7,622 bases of DNA from assembly GCA_002256055.1 (NCBI GenBank), contig NKIE01000114.1, positions 445-8,066 of the forward strand, written 5' to 3'. The first letter of the stretch is position 1. Each line of letters opens with the position of its first letter. The notes under the pieces were generated by a model. The model did not search any database. It had not been told where the DNA came from and saw nothing but the letters and a program-made list of their open reading frames with translations. Below, piece after piece: positions 1 through 7,191 of the stretch. The position numbers were made by a program, and so were the translations under genes. The stretch is from Pseudomonas sp. PGPPP3 (lineage in GTDB: Bacteria > Pseudomonadota > Gammaproteobacteria > Pseudomonadales > Pseudomonadaceae).

Positions 1-87
1 ATTACAGATCGCGGCCAGGGTCAGCGCCGCGAACAGGCCCACATACACAGGGAAATAGGTCAGTGCCGGAGAGCGAGTCGCTTTCAT
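1..87 (-). CDS. N-terminal fragment of a membrane protein downstream of the DUF58 gene (probably transglutaminase-like, TgpA/DUF3488 type)
   Basis: Only the first 29 codons are in the window; the gene runs off the left edge. The visible peptide begins MKATRSPALTYFPVYVGLFA and continues as a hydrophobic stretch from about residue 11, consistent with an N-terminal membrane segment. Its ATG overlaps the TGA of the DUF58 gene in an ATGA arrangement, implying translational coupling; a GAGG element lies about 11 bases upstream inside the DUF58 gene. In many Pseudomonas genomes a moxR-DUF58 pair is followed by a multi-span protein with a DUF3488/transglutaminase-like domain, so that is the likeliest identity. 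This is inference from context alone: nothing in the 29 residues is diagnostic, and another small membrane protein is possible. Confidence 0.6.
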   Translation of the reverse strand, partial: MKATRSPALTYFPVYVGLFAALTLAAICN

Positions 88-1370
88 GAGTTGAATAACC
101 TCAGCAGGTCCGCGCCTGCCTTGATCTCCAGGCAAATGGCGCCCAGGTCCAGTAAACCGGCCATGGCTTCAGCCGTCGAATCATCGTAGGCGAGCGTGGT
201 TTTACCGAAGGTTTTGCGCGCAAACACCATGGCCAGCACGTTGACGCCGGCCGCCCGCAACACCGCCACCGCCTTCAGGGTTTCCGCCAGGCGCGCCTTG
301 GGTTCGCTGATAAACATCACCACGGTCTCGCCGCGCTGACAGTCCAGCGCCACCTTGTGCAATACCGCCGCATAAGGCGTCACCCCGTCCGCCGCCACCA
401 CCGCGCACTCATCCAGCAGTTGCTGATAATGCCCCTGCCCGGTGCCGGCCGGCTGATACAGCGGCGCCCGACCCTCACCGAAGAGACGCGTCGGAATATT
501 ATTGGCGCAGGCAAACTTGGCCATCGACGCGGCGATGCGCACGGCATATTCAAAGCTGGCCTGGCGGCCCTGGCCGACATTGGCATCGCGCGCCTGATCG
601 AGAACCAGATACAGGCACGCCGAGGCCAGCGGCTCGAACTCCTTGATCATCAGCTGGTTCAGGCGCGCGGTGGTCGGCCAGTGCACATGGCGTGGATTGT
701 CGCCGCGGCGGTACTCGCGCAGCCCGGAAAACTCGGCGCTGCCGGCGTGTTCCGGGAGCAGATAACTGCCCCGGTGAATCTGGCTGGGTGAACCGTGCAA
801 CGGCAGCTCGACAATGGGGAATACCGCCGGATAGATGGTCAGGCTCTGCTCACTGCCGGCACGCAACTGACGCGCCTCGGTCAACCCCAAGGGGAAACTG
901 GAGGCCAGCCCCACCGGCCCCAGCTGATACAAACCGCGCTGCTCACAACCCAGCGCCACCTCGAAGCGCCGGCGGCTGCCGCCCGGCACATAGGCCAGCA
1001 AACCCAGCTTTTTCTCGCCCCGCGTGTTCGCCGCCTGGCCGGCCTCTAGAAACGGCAGATGGTCGACCAACTCGACCATAAAACGCGGCAACAGGCCGCG
1101 ATTCTCTATCTCGACGGCAAAATGGATCGTCTCGCCCTCGGTGGCCCGCGACGGCCCTCGGCGGGAGACGGACAAGTGCCGCACCAGCCAACCGGGCAGT
1201 AATACGCCGGTCAGTACCGTCGCGCTAAGCAGCGCGGCGATGGCCCAAGGCAACGCCTGCAAGCGACTGATGGCGGCGATATAGGCCACCAAGGTTAGGC
1301 TGGACAAAATCAACAGGGTGGCGTGCCGCGCCCAAAAGGCGGACAGCGATGCAACAGGCGTGTCGGTCAT
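84..1370 (-). CDS. DUF58 domain membrane protein, partner of MoxR
   Basis: A 428-residue protein when started at the ATG at 1370. Two hydrophobic segments at about residues 17-35 and 40-62 anchor it in the inner membrane. A long soluble part follows and contains the DUF58 signature at about 213-233, including SGLREYRRGDNPRHVHWPTT. The C-terminal half (about 250-425) has the alternating strand/helix look of a von Willebrand A-like fold, as is usual for the family. DUF58 proteins are encoded beside MoxR ATPases and are thought to act with them in envelope or metalloprotein maturation; the exact role is not established. An in-frame GTG at 1424, directly after the moxR stop, would add 18 residues. 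I prefer the ATG because a GAGAG ribosome-binding sequence lies just upstream of it and the added residues (MLCFNHSNPRLYAH...) look non-coding. The stop overlaps the next gene's start. Confidence 0.9.
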   Translation of the reverse strand: MTDTPVASLSAFWARHATLLILSSLTLVAYIAAISRLQALPWAIAALLSATVLTGVLLPGWLVRHLSVSRRGPSRATEGETIHFAVEIENRGLLPRFMVELVDHLPFLEAGQAANTRGEKKLGLLAYVPGGSRRRFEVALGCEQRGLYQLGPVGLASSFPLGLTEARQLRAGSEQSLTIYPAVFPIVELPLHGSPSQIHRGSYLLPEHAGSAEFSGLREYRRGDNPRHVHWPTTARLNQLMIKEFEPLASACLYLVLDQARDANVGQGRQASFEYAVRIAASMAKFACANNIPTRLFGEGRAPLYQPAGTGQGHYQQLLDECAVVAADGVTPYAAVLHKVALDCQRGETVVMFISEPKARLAETLKAVAVLRAAGVNVLAMVFARKTFGKTTLAYDDSTAEAMAGLLDLGAICLEIKAGADLLRLFNS

Positions 1371-1424
1371 GATGCTCTCAGCGTGTGCGTACAACCGCGG
1401 ATTCGAATGGTTGAAGCAGAGCAC

Positions 1425-2348
1425 TCAAACCGGCGGGAGCACCTGTTCCATGATCGACGCGAGAATCGCCCGCGCTGTCTGGCCCATGGCGGTGGCCTGC
1501 GGTCGTACGATCAGGCGGTGAGCCAGCACCGGCTCGGCCATCGCCTTGACCAGATCGGGGCTGACAAATTCACGTCCGCGCAGGTATGCCAGGCCCTGGG
1601 CGCCGCGCACCAGCGCCAGGGTGCCGCGAGTACTGGCGCCGAGCCGCAAGTCGGCATGGCTGCGCGTCGCTGCCGTGATGCTGGCCGCATAGCGCGCCAC
1701 CTCGGGGCTGACGTGCACGGCCTTGACGGCCTCGCGCGCCACTAGCACCTCGGCTTCGGAAATCACCGGCTGGAGCAAATCAATTGGATGTTTCTGCGCC
1801 TGGGCCGCGAGAATGCGCAGCTCATCGTCCAGGCTCGGATAACCCACCGAAAGGCGCACGAAGAAGCGGTCAAGCTGAGCTTCCGGCAGGGTGTAAGTGC
1901 CGGCCATATCGATGGGGTTCTGGGTTGCCAGGACCATAAAGGTCTTAGGCAGGTCGTAGGTGATGCCATCCACGCTGACGCGGAACTCTTCCATGCACTC
2001 CAGCAGCGCCGACTGGGCGCGGGGCGTGGCCCGGTTGATCTCGTCCGCCAGCAACACGTGGGTGAAGACCGGCCCCGGACGGAACTCGAACTCGCTGGTT
2101 TTCTGGTTGAAAATCGGCACGCCGGTGATGTCCGACGGCAACAGATCCGGGGTGCACTGGATGCGCTTCATATCCACCGCAACCGAACGGGCCAGGGCTC
2201 GCGCCAGCATCGTCTTGCCGGTGCCGGGCACATCTTCCAGCAGCACATGGCCCCGGCACAGCAGCGCCACCACAGCCAGTTCGATCACCGCACGTTTACC
2301 GACGATGACGCGCTCGACGTTTTCGATCAGTCCCTGAATCTTTTGCAT
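1425..2348 (-). CDS. MoxR-family AAA+ ATPase
   Basis: A complete 307-residue AAA+ ATPase of the MoxR family (AAA_3), a normal length for the family. Walker A is at residues 38-46 (EDVPGTGKT), Walker B at about 98-103 (VLLADE) followed by INRA, sensor 1 in ATQNP at 141-145, and the sensor 2 region in GASTRG at 237-242. The lid domain occupies about 200-300. No signal peptide or membrane segment is visible, so it should be cytoplasmic. MoxR ATPases are regarded as chaperone-like machines that help mature or insert cofactors into partner complexes, typically with DUF58 and VWA proteins; the client here cannot be read from the sequence. The start is an ATG preceded by GGAG at 6-base spacing. It is the first gene of a packed minus-strand operon with the DUF58 gene. 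It is sometimes named moxR generically, but I do not assign a symbol. Confidence 0.95.
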   Translation of the reverse strand: MQKIQGLIENVERVIVGKRAVIELAVVALLCRGHVLLEDVPGTGKTMLARALARSVAVDMKRIQCTPDLLPSDITGVPIFNQKTSEFEFRPGPVFTHVLLADEINRATPRAQSALLECMEEFRVSVDGITYDLPKTFMVLATQNPIDMAGTYTLPEAQLDRFFVRLSVGYPSLDDELRILAAQAQKHPIDLLQPVISEAEVLVAREAVKAVHVSPEVARYAASITAATRSHADLRLGASTRGTLALVRGAQGLAYLRGREFVSPDLVKAMAEPVLAHRLIVRPQATAMGQTARAILASIMEQVLPPV

Positions 2349-2496
2349 GGAAGCTCCGTTTTCCGTTTACCGCGATGAGGTCATAGCGAGGGGTCAAGCG
2401 CTGCAACCCGGCTCGCAGAATCGGCGCCAAGACTAACGGTTACACAAGGCACTTTCACGCCAAAAATCCTGCAGATGCAGGGAAAATATCGGATAT
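2349..2496. other. Intergenic region upstream of moxR
   Basis: This stretch lies between the moxR start (minus strand) and the remnant hydrolase gene (plus strand), so it should hold the moxR promoter. On the minus strand there is a TTGACC -35-like hexamer at 2392-2397, but no good -10 hexamer at 16-18 bases from it, so I do not call a promoter. A short inverted repeat, CCTGC-AGAT-GCAGG, sits at 2468-2481. Nothing else is recognisable. Confidence 0.35.
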
Positions 2497-2903
2497 GTGC
2501 TGCAATCAAACAACCCACTGAGCCTCCGCCTCCTGCTTAGCCTCACCGCCCTGCTCGCGGCCCCCACCGTTACGCCAAGAAATACCCAATCGGCGAACAG
2601 GATGTGCATATGGAAGCGCCCTGGAGAGCAACGTCCACAGCTTTCAGGAAGGCAGTTTCGTGCCCTATCTGGGCGGGCTCTACCGCCTGCCATAGCCAGC
2701 GCAGCGACTCCTGCCCAGCAACGCAGAAATTTGTCGTGGCCGCTAATCGCCTCGGCGTTAAGGCTCAGTTGCTCAGCCAGGACCGCAGCCACAAAGCCAT
2801 CAACCAGGACCTGGGCGCCGATAACGCCTACACCCGTGAAGTTGAAAGCTTTATGGCGGAGCTCGACAGCCAAGTCGCCGTGCATTTGGGGATCCGTCCC
2901 TAA
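2497..2903 (+). pseudogene. Decayed gene, probably a secreted alpha/beta hydrolase (frameshifted and internally deleted)
   Basis: No single frame is intact, but three successive frames carry protein-like segments. From the GTG at 2497 one frame gives MLQSNNPLSLRLLLSLTALL, a typical signal peptide. From about 2571 the next frame reads YAKKYPIGEQDVHMEAP. From about 2618 a third frame reads ALESNVHSFQEGSFVPYLGG and then YRLP before a TAG at 2693. From about 2705 the second frame resumes and runs to TAA at 2901, ending FVVAANRLGVKAQLLSQ, then DRSHKAINQDLGADNAYTRE and about 20 more residues. That tail resembles the C-terminal part of alpha/beta hydrolases, where the SHxxIN-type histidine is the catalytic His. 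No GxSxG nucleophile motif appears in any frame and the total coding capacity is only about 135 codons, so the catalytic core seems deleted. The hydrolase assignment comes from memory of family sequence patterns and is moderate; the broken state is directly visible. The minus-strand open frame over it has no recognisable protein. Confidence 0.6.
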
Positions 2904-2964
2904 CAGCAGGTTTATTTACTAACGCGCCAAGTACGTCGCACTCAGCCCTCAAGCAGACAAAAAA

Positions 2965-2982
2965 CTGTCATTGAATGGTCGT
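2965..2982 (+). promoter_or_regulatory. Pho box (putative PhoB binding site) upstream of phoX
   Basis: The bases read CTGTCAT-TGAA-TGGTCGT: two 7-base direct repeats separated by 4 bases, as in the PhoB-binding Pho box. The first half-site is a perfect match to the usual CTGTCAT; the second keeps four of seven positions (G, T, C and the last T). It lies 50 bases before the phoX start. A weak -10-like hexamer begins 11 bases after it. This spacing is typical of PhoB-activated promoters, where the Pho box takes the place of the -35 element. Confidence 0.65.
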
Positions 2983-2992
2983 CTTTACTCAG

Positions 2993-2998
2993 TAGCGT
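2993..2998 (+). promoter_or_regulatory. Possible -10 element of the phoX promoter
   Basis: TAGCGT matches TATAAT at three positions, including the first TA and the final T. By itself it is weak; it is listed only because it stands 10 bases downstream of the Pho box, where PhoB-dependent promoters place their -10. No consensus -35 is present, as expected for an activator-dependent promoter. Confidence 0.35.
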
Positions 2999-3020
2999 CA
3001 AGGTTCCGTCCATTGGTTTT

Positions 3021-3026
3021 GAGGAG
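3021..3026 (+). promoter_or_regulatory. Ribosome-binding site that supports a TTG start for phoX
   Basis: GAGGAG stands 6 bases before the TTG at 3033. The first in-frame ATG (3111) has no comparable purine-rich sequence in front of it. This site therefore decides in favour of the TTG start. Confidence 0.7.
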
Positions 3027-3032
3027 CCGACC

Positions 3033-5033
3033 TTGATCACTCACAACGAAGACAGCGTACTGTTTGGCAGCGGTGATGAACTACCCAGCAACCACTCCAG
3101 CAACCCCCATATGAGTGAGTTGATCAGCGACCTCAACCGCCGCCAAGTCCTGGCTGGCGGTGTCACCTTGGGCGCCATGGCGTTTTTAGGCGTCAGCCTG
3201 CCGGGCACCAGCGAGGCCGCCGAACCAGCAGCCCAAGCCTTGGGCTTCCCCTTCTCTGCACGCTCACGCCTACCCTTCACCCCGGTGGCTGTTGGCCGTG
3301 GCGATACCATCAGCGTACCGGCAGGCTATAAGGCCACGCCGTTTATTCCCTGGGGGACGCCGATTACCGGCGGCTATCCAGCGTTTCTCGATGACGCCAG
3401 CAACAGCGCCCAAGACCAGGCCGAGCAGATTGGCATGCACCATGACGGCATGCACTTCTTCCCCATCGACGCCCAACGCGGTCATGGCCATAACAGTGAG
3501 CACGGCTTGCTGGTGCTCAACCACGAGTACATCGACGCGCCGCTGCTGCACCCCAACGGCCCAACCGTGGTGGCTGGCAAACGCAGCAGTGCCGACGAAG
3601 TGCGCAAGGAGATCAACGCCCACGGCGTCTCGGTGGTGGAAATCCGCCGTAATGTGCGCGGCGAATGGGAGGTGATGCCCAGCGCCCGCAACCGCCGCAT
3701 AACCGCAGCCACACCGATGCAAATTCAGGGGCCGGCCCGTGGCCATGCCCTTATGCGCACCCGCCACAGCCCTGATGGCACGGCGGCGCGTGGCACCCAA
3801 AACAACTGCGCCAATGGCCATACACCCTGGGGCACCTACCTGACCTGTGAAGAAAACTGGGCAGGCTATTTCGCCAACCGCGACACCACGCTGCCCCGTG
3901 AACAAAAACGCTATGGCCTGCGCAGCACCAGCCGCTTCGGCTGGGACACCTTGCCAGGCGATGAGTTCGAGCGATTCGACGCCACCCGCAAGGCAGATAA
4001 CGCCAGCGGCGACTACCGCAACGAGCCCAACCAGTTTGGCTGGATCGTCGAAATCGACCCCTTCAACCCCGACTCGGTGCCGGTCAAACACACCGCGCTG
4101 GGCCGCTTCGCCCACGAAGGCCTGGTGTTTGCCCCGGTGCGCTCCGGCAAGCGTGTGGTCTGCTACTCCGGCGACGATTCGCAGAACGAATACATCTACA
4201 AATACGTCAGCCGTGACAAATACCGCCCAGGTCGCAGCAATGGCCAATTGCTGGATAACGGAACCCTCTATGTCGGCCGTTTCAATGGCGACAACAGCGG
4301 CCAATGGTTGGCGCTGGACTTTAACGATCCAGCCTTCCAGGCCGCCTGCACGGCAGCTGGAGTAACCTTTGCCGACCAGGGCGATGTGCTGATCAACACC
4401 CGCCTGGCCGCCGACGTTGTCGGTGCGACCAAAATGGATCGCCCGGAATGGGGCGCGGCGCACCCCGACACCGGCGAGATCTACTTCACCCTGACCAACA
4501 ACACCGCCCGCACCACAACCGATCCGGCCAACCCACGGCCAGCCAATGCCTATGGCCACATCATCCGCTGGCGCGAAGCCAGCCGTGATCACACCGGGCA
4601 AAGCTTCACCTGGAGCCTGTTTCTATTGGCCGGCCCGCAAACTGACAGCCGCAGTCCCAAAGGCCAGCCACTGGACGCCAGCAACATCCTCGCCAGCCCA
4701 GACGGCCTGTGGTTCGACCCCGAAGGACGGTTGTGGATTCAAACCGACATGAGTGGCAGCCAGTTGGCCAGCGGCCCATTCGGTAATAACCAGATGCTGG
4801 TGGCAGACCCGAAAACCGGCGAGATGAAGCGTTTTCTGGTCGGTCCGCTGGGTGCGGAAATCACCGGCATCACCGCCACCCCGGACATGCGCACGCTGTT
4901 TATCAACGTGCAGCACCCTGGTGAAGGCTCCACCGCCACCAACCTGCTCAGCACCTGGCCCGATGGCCCGGGTAAACGCCCACGCTCGGCCACGGTAATC
5001 ATCAGTCGCGTGGACAAAAGGCGCCTGCTGTAA
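3033..5033 (+). CDS. phoX: PhoX-family alkaline phosphatase (DUF839), Tat-exported
   Basis: A complete 666-residue PhoX-type phosphatase, a monomeric Ca/Fe-dependent periplasmic enzyme that releases phosphate from organic phosphate esters. The N-terminus includes SNHSSNPHMSELISDLNRRQ, with the twin arginines at residues 36-37 and a hydrophobic stretch at about 38-58, then a likely cleavage near SEA-AEP (about 60-64). Conserved blocks visible in order are HDGMHFFP (137-144), LLVLNHEY (159-166), TPWGTYLTCEENW (264-276), RFAHEG (358-363), YSGDD (378-382), DRPEW (469-473), SPDGLWFDPEGRLWIQTD (555-572) and FINVQHPGE (623-631). The TCEE cysteine and the acidic residues in these blocks are the expected metal ligands. 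The TTG start is preferred over ATG 3111 because of the GAGGAG site and because the SSNPH segment before the Tat motif is common in the family. An upstream Pho box implies PhoB control. Exact substrate range cannot be read. Confidence 0.93.
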   Translation: MITHNEDSVLFGSGDELPSNHSSNPHMSELISDLNRRQVLAGGVTLGAMAFLGVSLPGTSEAAEPAAQALGFPFSARSRLPFTPVAVGRGDTISVPAGYKATPFIPWGTPITGGYPAFLDDASNSAQDQAEQIGMHHDGMHFFPIDAQRGHGHNSEHGLLVLNHEYIDAPLLHPNGPTVVAGKRSSADEVRKEINAHGVSVVEIRRNVRGEWEVMPSARNRRITAATPMQIQGPARGHALMRTRHSPDGTAARGTQNNCANGHTPWGTYLTCEENWAGYFANRDTTLPREQKRYGLRSTSRFGWDTLPGDEFERFDATRKADNASGDYRNEPNQFGWIVEIDPFNPDSVPVKHTALGRFAHEGLVFAPVRSGKRVVCYSGDDSQNEYIYKYVSRDKYRPGRSNGQLLDNGTLYVGRFNGDNSGQWLALDFNDPAFQAACTAAGVTFADQGDVLINTRLAADVVGATKMDRPEWGAAHPDTGEIYFTLTNNTARTTTDPANPRPANAYGHIIRWREASRDHTGQSFTWSLFLLAGPQTDSRSPKGQPLDASNILASPDGLWFDPEGRLWIQTDMSGSQLASGPFGNNQMLVADPKTGEMKRFLVGPLGAEITGITATPDMRTLFINVQHPGEGSTATNLLSTWPDGPGKRPRSATVIISRVDKRRLL

Positions 5034-5052
5034 CAGCGCCAGCAAAAATACC

Positions 5053-5100
5053 CAAGCATCACTCTGGATCAGCCATTTGGCTGACCCAGAGTGATGCTTG
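5053..5100 (-). terminator. Strong intergenic hairpin; intrinsic terminator for the moaA (nar) transcript, perhaps bidirectional
   Basis: The two arms at 5053-5067 and 5086-5100 are perfectly complementary over 15 bases (CAAGCATCACTCTGG with CCAGAGTGATGCTTG). After one A/C mismatch, a further 6 base pairs (TCAGCC/GGCTGA) close a 4-base ATTT loop. Read on the minus strand the stem is followed by GGTATTTTT, so the T tract (5044-5048) favours termination of transcripts coming from moaA. On the plus strand it lies 20 bases after the phoX stop but is followed by GC-rich sequence without a T run, so its action on phoX transcripts is less certain. Confidence 0.8.
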
Positions 5101-5157
5101 CGGCAGGCGCTTTCACTTCACGACCAAGCCATAACGGCTGAGCAAAGCGTTAAGTTT

Positions 5158-6159
5158 TCAGCCGCCAGTCATGTTCATAAAGCGCAGCACCTGCACGTCG
5201 TCGTTCGGACGGAAGTCGTGGCCCCAGGGTTTGCGAGCGATGGCGCCCAGCAGTGCATCGCGGATGCGCGCAGGCTCACCGGGATAACGGCGCAGGATGG
5301 CTTTCAAATCCAGCCCATGCTCGTTACCCAGGCACAGCAGCAGGCGGCCTTCGACGGTCAGGCGCACGCGGTTGCAACTGCCGCAGAAGTTATGGCTGTG
5401 GGGCGAAATAAAGCCGATGCGGGTGTTGTCCACGCCAGGAATGCGCCAGTAACGGGACGGCCCCTGGGTCGACTCGGCGGATTCGACCAAATCGTAGCGC
5501 TGCTCAATCAACGCACGCACCTCGGCACTGGAACAGAACGCCTCGGCGCGGCTGTGCTCGCTGATGGTGCCCAGCGGCATTTCTTCGATAAAACTGATGT
5601 CCAACTGGTTGGCCACGGCGTAGTCGACTAGGGCCGGCACTTCGCTGTCGTTGCGGCCTTTCATCACCACCACGTTCAGTTTGATGTGCTTGAAGCCCGC
5701 GTCCTGTGCGGCGGCGATGCCGGCCAGCACCTGATCCAGTTCGCCGGTGCGGGTGATGGCGTGGAATTTTTCCGCGTCCAGGCTATCCAGGCTGACGTTC
5801 AGGCGTTTGACCCCCGCCGTGCGCAATCCTTGGGCATAACGCTGCAGCTGCGACCCATTTGTGGTCAGTACCAGTTCACGCAGGCCCGGCAGGCTGGCGA
5901 TGCGCTCGCACAGCCCGACGATGCCGTTGCGCACCAGTGGCTCGCCGCCGGTGAGGCGAATCTTCTTCACCCCCAGTTCAACAAACTGCTCGGCCAGCAG
6001 GTACAGCTCTTCCAGCCCCAGCACCTGCTGGCGCGGCAGAAAGGTCATGTCCTCGGCCATGCAATACACGCAGCGGAAGTCGCATCTATCCGTGACCGAC
6101 ATGCGTACGTAGTCGATCTCCCGGCCGAAGCCATCCTGCAACAAGCTGCCCATCCGCAT
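5158..6159 (-). CDS. moaA: GTP 3',8-cyclase MoaA (molybdenum cofactor biosynthesis)
   Basis: A complete 333-residue radical SAM enzyme that converts GTP to 3',8-cyclo-7,8-dihydro-GTP, the first step of molybdopterin synthesis, together with MoaC. The N-terminal cluster motif CxxxCxxC is at C26, C30 and C33 ([11 protein letters not shown]). The SAM-binding GGEP is at 71-74. The second 4Fe-4S cluster, which binds GTP, is held by C259, C262 and C276 (CGSCNRVRL...CLG). The protein ends in the conserved Gly-Gly tail (MTGG). It is cytoplasmic. The gene lies 12 bases after the ppiC stop, with GGAG just before the ATG at 6159; a second ATG two codons later (6153) is also possible. Placement after narI and ppiC matches moaA1 of the P. 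aeruginosa nar operon, so it is probably the nitrate-respiration copy supplying cofactor to NarG. A second moaA elsewhere in the genome is likely but unseen. Confidence 0.95.
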   Translation of the reverse strand: MRMGSLLQDGFGREIDYVRMSVTDRCDFRCVYCMAEDMTFLPRQQVLGLEELYLLAEQFVELGVKKIRLTGGEPLVRNGIVGLCERIASLPGLRELVLTTNGSQLQRYAQGLRTAGVKRLNVSLDSLDAEKFHAITRTGELDQVLAGIAAAQDAGFKHIKLNVVVMKGRNDSEVPALVDYAVANQLDISFIEEMPLGTISEHSRAEAFCSSAEVRALIEQRYDLVESAESTQGPSRYWRIPGVDNTRIGFISPHSHNFCGSCNRVRLTVEGRLLLCLGNEHGLDLKAILRRYPGEPARIRDALLGAIARKPWGHDFRPNDDVQVLRFMNMTGG

Positions 6160-6171
6160 TACTCCAGCGGG

Positions 6172-7167
6172 TTACTGCAACAACGGGGAGTCTGCCCCCG
6201 CCAACTGAATTCCTTGGATATCGGCAGCGCCGACCAGGGTTTGCAAATACTGCGCCACGGATTTTTGCCAAACCCGCTGATACAGCTCGCGACGAATATC
6301 CTGAGCCACCGCCTCGTAAGGCAGTTGCAAGCCTTCGATACGCTGATCGACGTACACCACATGGAAGCCATAACGGCTTTCCAACGGCTGACTGACCAGG
6401 CCCTGGGGCTGACGGAACAACTGACGCTCGAACTCCGGTACGGTCTGGCCTTTGCTCAACTGACCGAGCGCGCCGCCCTGCTCTTTCGACGGGCAGGCCG
6501 AATGGGCCAGGGCCAACTCGGTAAAACGCTGCGGGTCGGCCTGCAATTGCAGCAGCAAGGCATCGGCCTGTTCGCGCTTGCTGATCCGCGCCTCGATATC
6601 GTCCGGCGCGCACTCCAGCAGGATATGCCGGGCAGCCAGCAGCGGTGCGCTGACAAAACGCGGCAGGTTGCTGGCGTAAAAATGCTCGCAAACACTCTCG
6701 TCGGCTTCTGGCACCGGCACTTCCAACTCGATCAGGCTGCGAATCGCTGCCTCTTCCTGGCTCTCGCCAATCCCGGCTTCCACCTCGACGCTCAGCGCGC
6801 TACAGCGTTGCTGCAACAACTCGCGAATCACCAGCGCCTGGGCCGCGAGGAACATCGCCTCACTCTGCTCGGCTGCCGGGTGATATTGCAGCTCCAGGGC
6901 CATGGCCTCGGGCTCGATCAGCACGCCATTGACACGAATCCGCGGCCAATCCTGTTCGCTGCTGGCAATCAGCAACGGTTCGCCCTCGGCAGCAGGCGCC
7001 GGGTCGAACTCGACCACCGCACTGGCCGTTGCCTGCGGCAACTCATGGGCCAGCTCGGTTTCCAGCAACGGATTGGCCAGCGGCTTGTCACCACCGCAAC
7101 CACCTGAGCCACCCGAGCCACCCGAGCCACCCGAGCCACCGTTAGTACCACCACATCCACATGCCAT
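6172..7167 (-). CDS. PpiC/parvulin-type peptidyl-prolyl cis-trans isomerase of the nar operon
   Basis: A 331-residue protein from the ATG at 7167, which has GGAGG 6 bases upstream; an upstream in-frame TTG (7179) would start inside that site and is rejected. The N-terminus is unusual: MACGCGGTNG, then a run of Gly-Gly-Ser repeats, then CGGDKP, giving three cysteines in the first 24 residues. There is no signal peptide, so it should be cytoplasmic. Residues about 85-170 form a helical SurA/NifM-like N-terminal region. The parvulin domain spans about 174-277, with AARHILLE (178-185), the SACPSKEQGGALG segment (223-235) and YGFHVVYVD (266-274). A helical tail follows. The position between narI and moaA matches the PpiC gene of the P. 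aeruginosa nar operon. A role in folding or maturing cytoplasmic nitrate reductase subunits is inference from context. The cysteines could bind metal, which is speculation. Confidence 0.9.
   Translation of the reverse strand: MACGCGGTNGGSGGSGGSGGSGGCGGDKPLANPLLETELAHELPQATASAVVEFDPAPAAEGEPLLIASSEQDWPRIRVNGVLIEPEAMALELQYHPAAEQSEAMFLAAQALVIRELLQQRCSALSVEVEAGIGESQEEAAIRSLIELEVPVPEADESVCEHFYASNLPRFVSAPLLAARHILLECAPDDIEARISKREQADALLLQLQADPQRFTELALAHSACPSKEQGGALGQLSKGQTVPEFERQLFRQPQGLVSQPLESRYGFHVVYVDQRIEGLQLPYEAVAQDIRRELYQRVWQKSVAQYLQTLVGAADIQGIQLAGADSPLLQ
7100..7140 (-). repeat. 9-bp tandem repeat encoding Gly-Gly-Ser units in the ppiC N-terminus
   Basis: On the plus strand the unit CCACCCGAG occurs in four consecutive full copies (7100-7135, the first with one T for C) plus a 5-base partial copy. 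On the coding strand each unit adds three residues (Gly-Ser-Gly phase), producing the flexible GGS linker between two cysteine-bearing ends. Because the unit is a multiple of three, copy-number change would lengthen or shorten the linker without a frameshift. Confidence 0.85.
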
Positions 7168-7191
7168 GACAACCTCCAATAGCTTGTATTT

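Noticed and set aside
357..1081. Plus-strand open frames antisense to the DUF58 gene
   Set aside because: They are shadows of a gene with a clear DUF58 signature and have no domain or plausible start signal of their own.
2392..2397. TTGACC as the -35 element of a moxR promoter
   Set aside because: No acceptable -10 hexamer lies 16-18 bases downstream on the minus strand, so a sigma-70 promoter is not supported.
2433..2885. A 150-codon minus-strand open frame over the hydrolase remnant
   Set aside because: Its translation has no recognisable motif, whereas the plus strand has a signal peptide and a hydrolase-like C-terminus, albeit in broken frames.
3270..4601. A 443-codon open frame on the minus strand antisense to phoX
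   Set aside because: The plus strand encodes an unmistakable PhoX protein; the opposite frame is Gly/Ala/Val-rich with no motif and no ribosome-binding site worth noting.
5686..7107. A 473-codon open frame on the plus strand antisense to moaA and ppiC
   Set aside because: It lies opposite two genes with clear family motifs, shows no recognisable domain, and is rich in Gln, Leu, Arg and His as expected from the reverse complement of GC-biased coding DNA.
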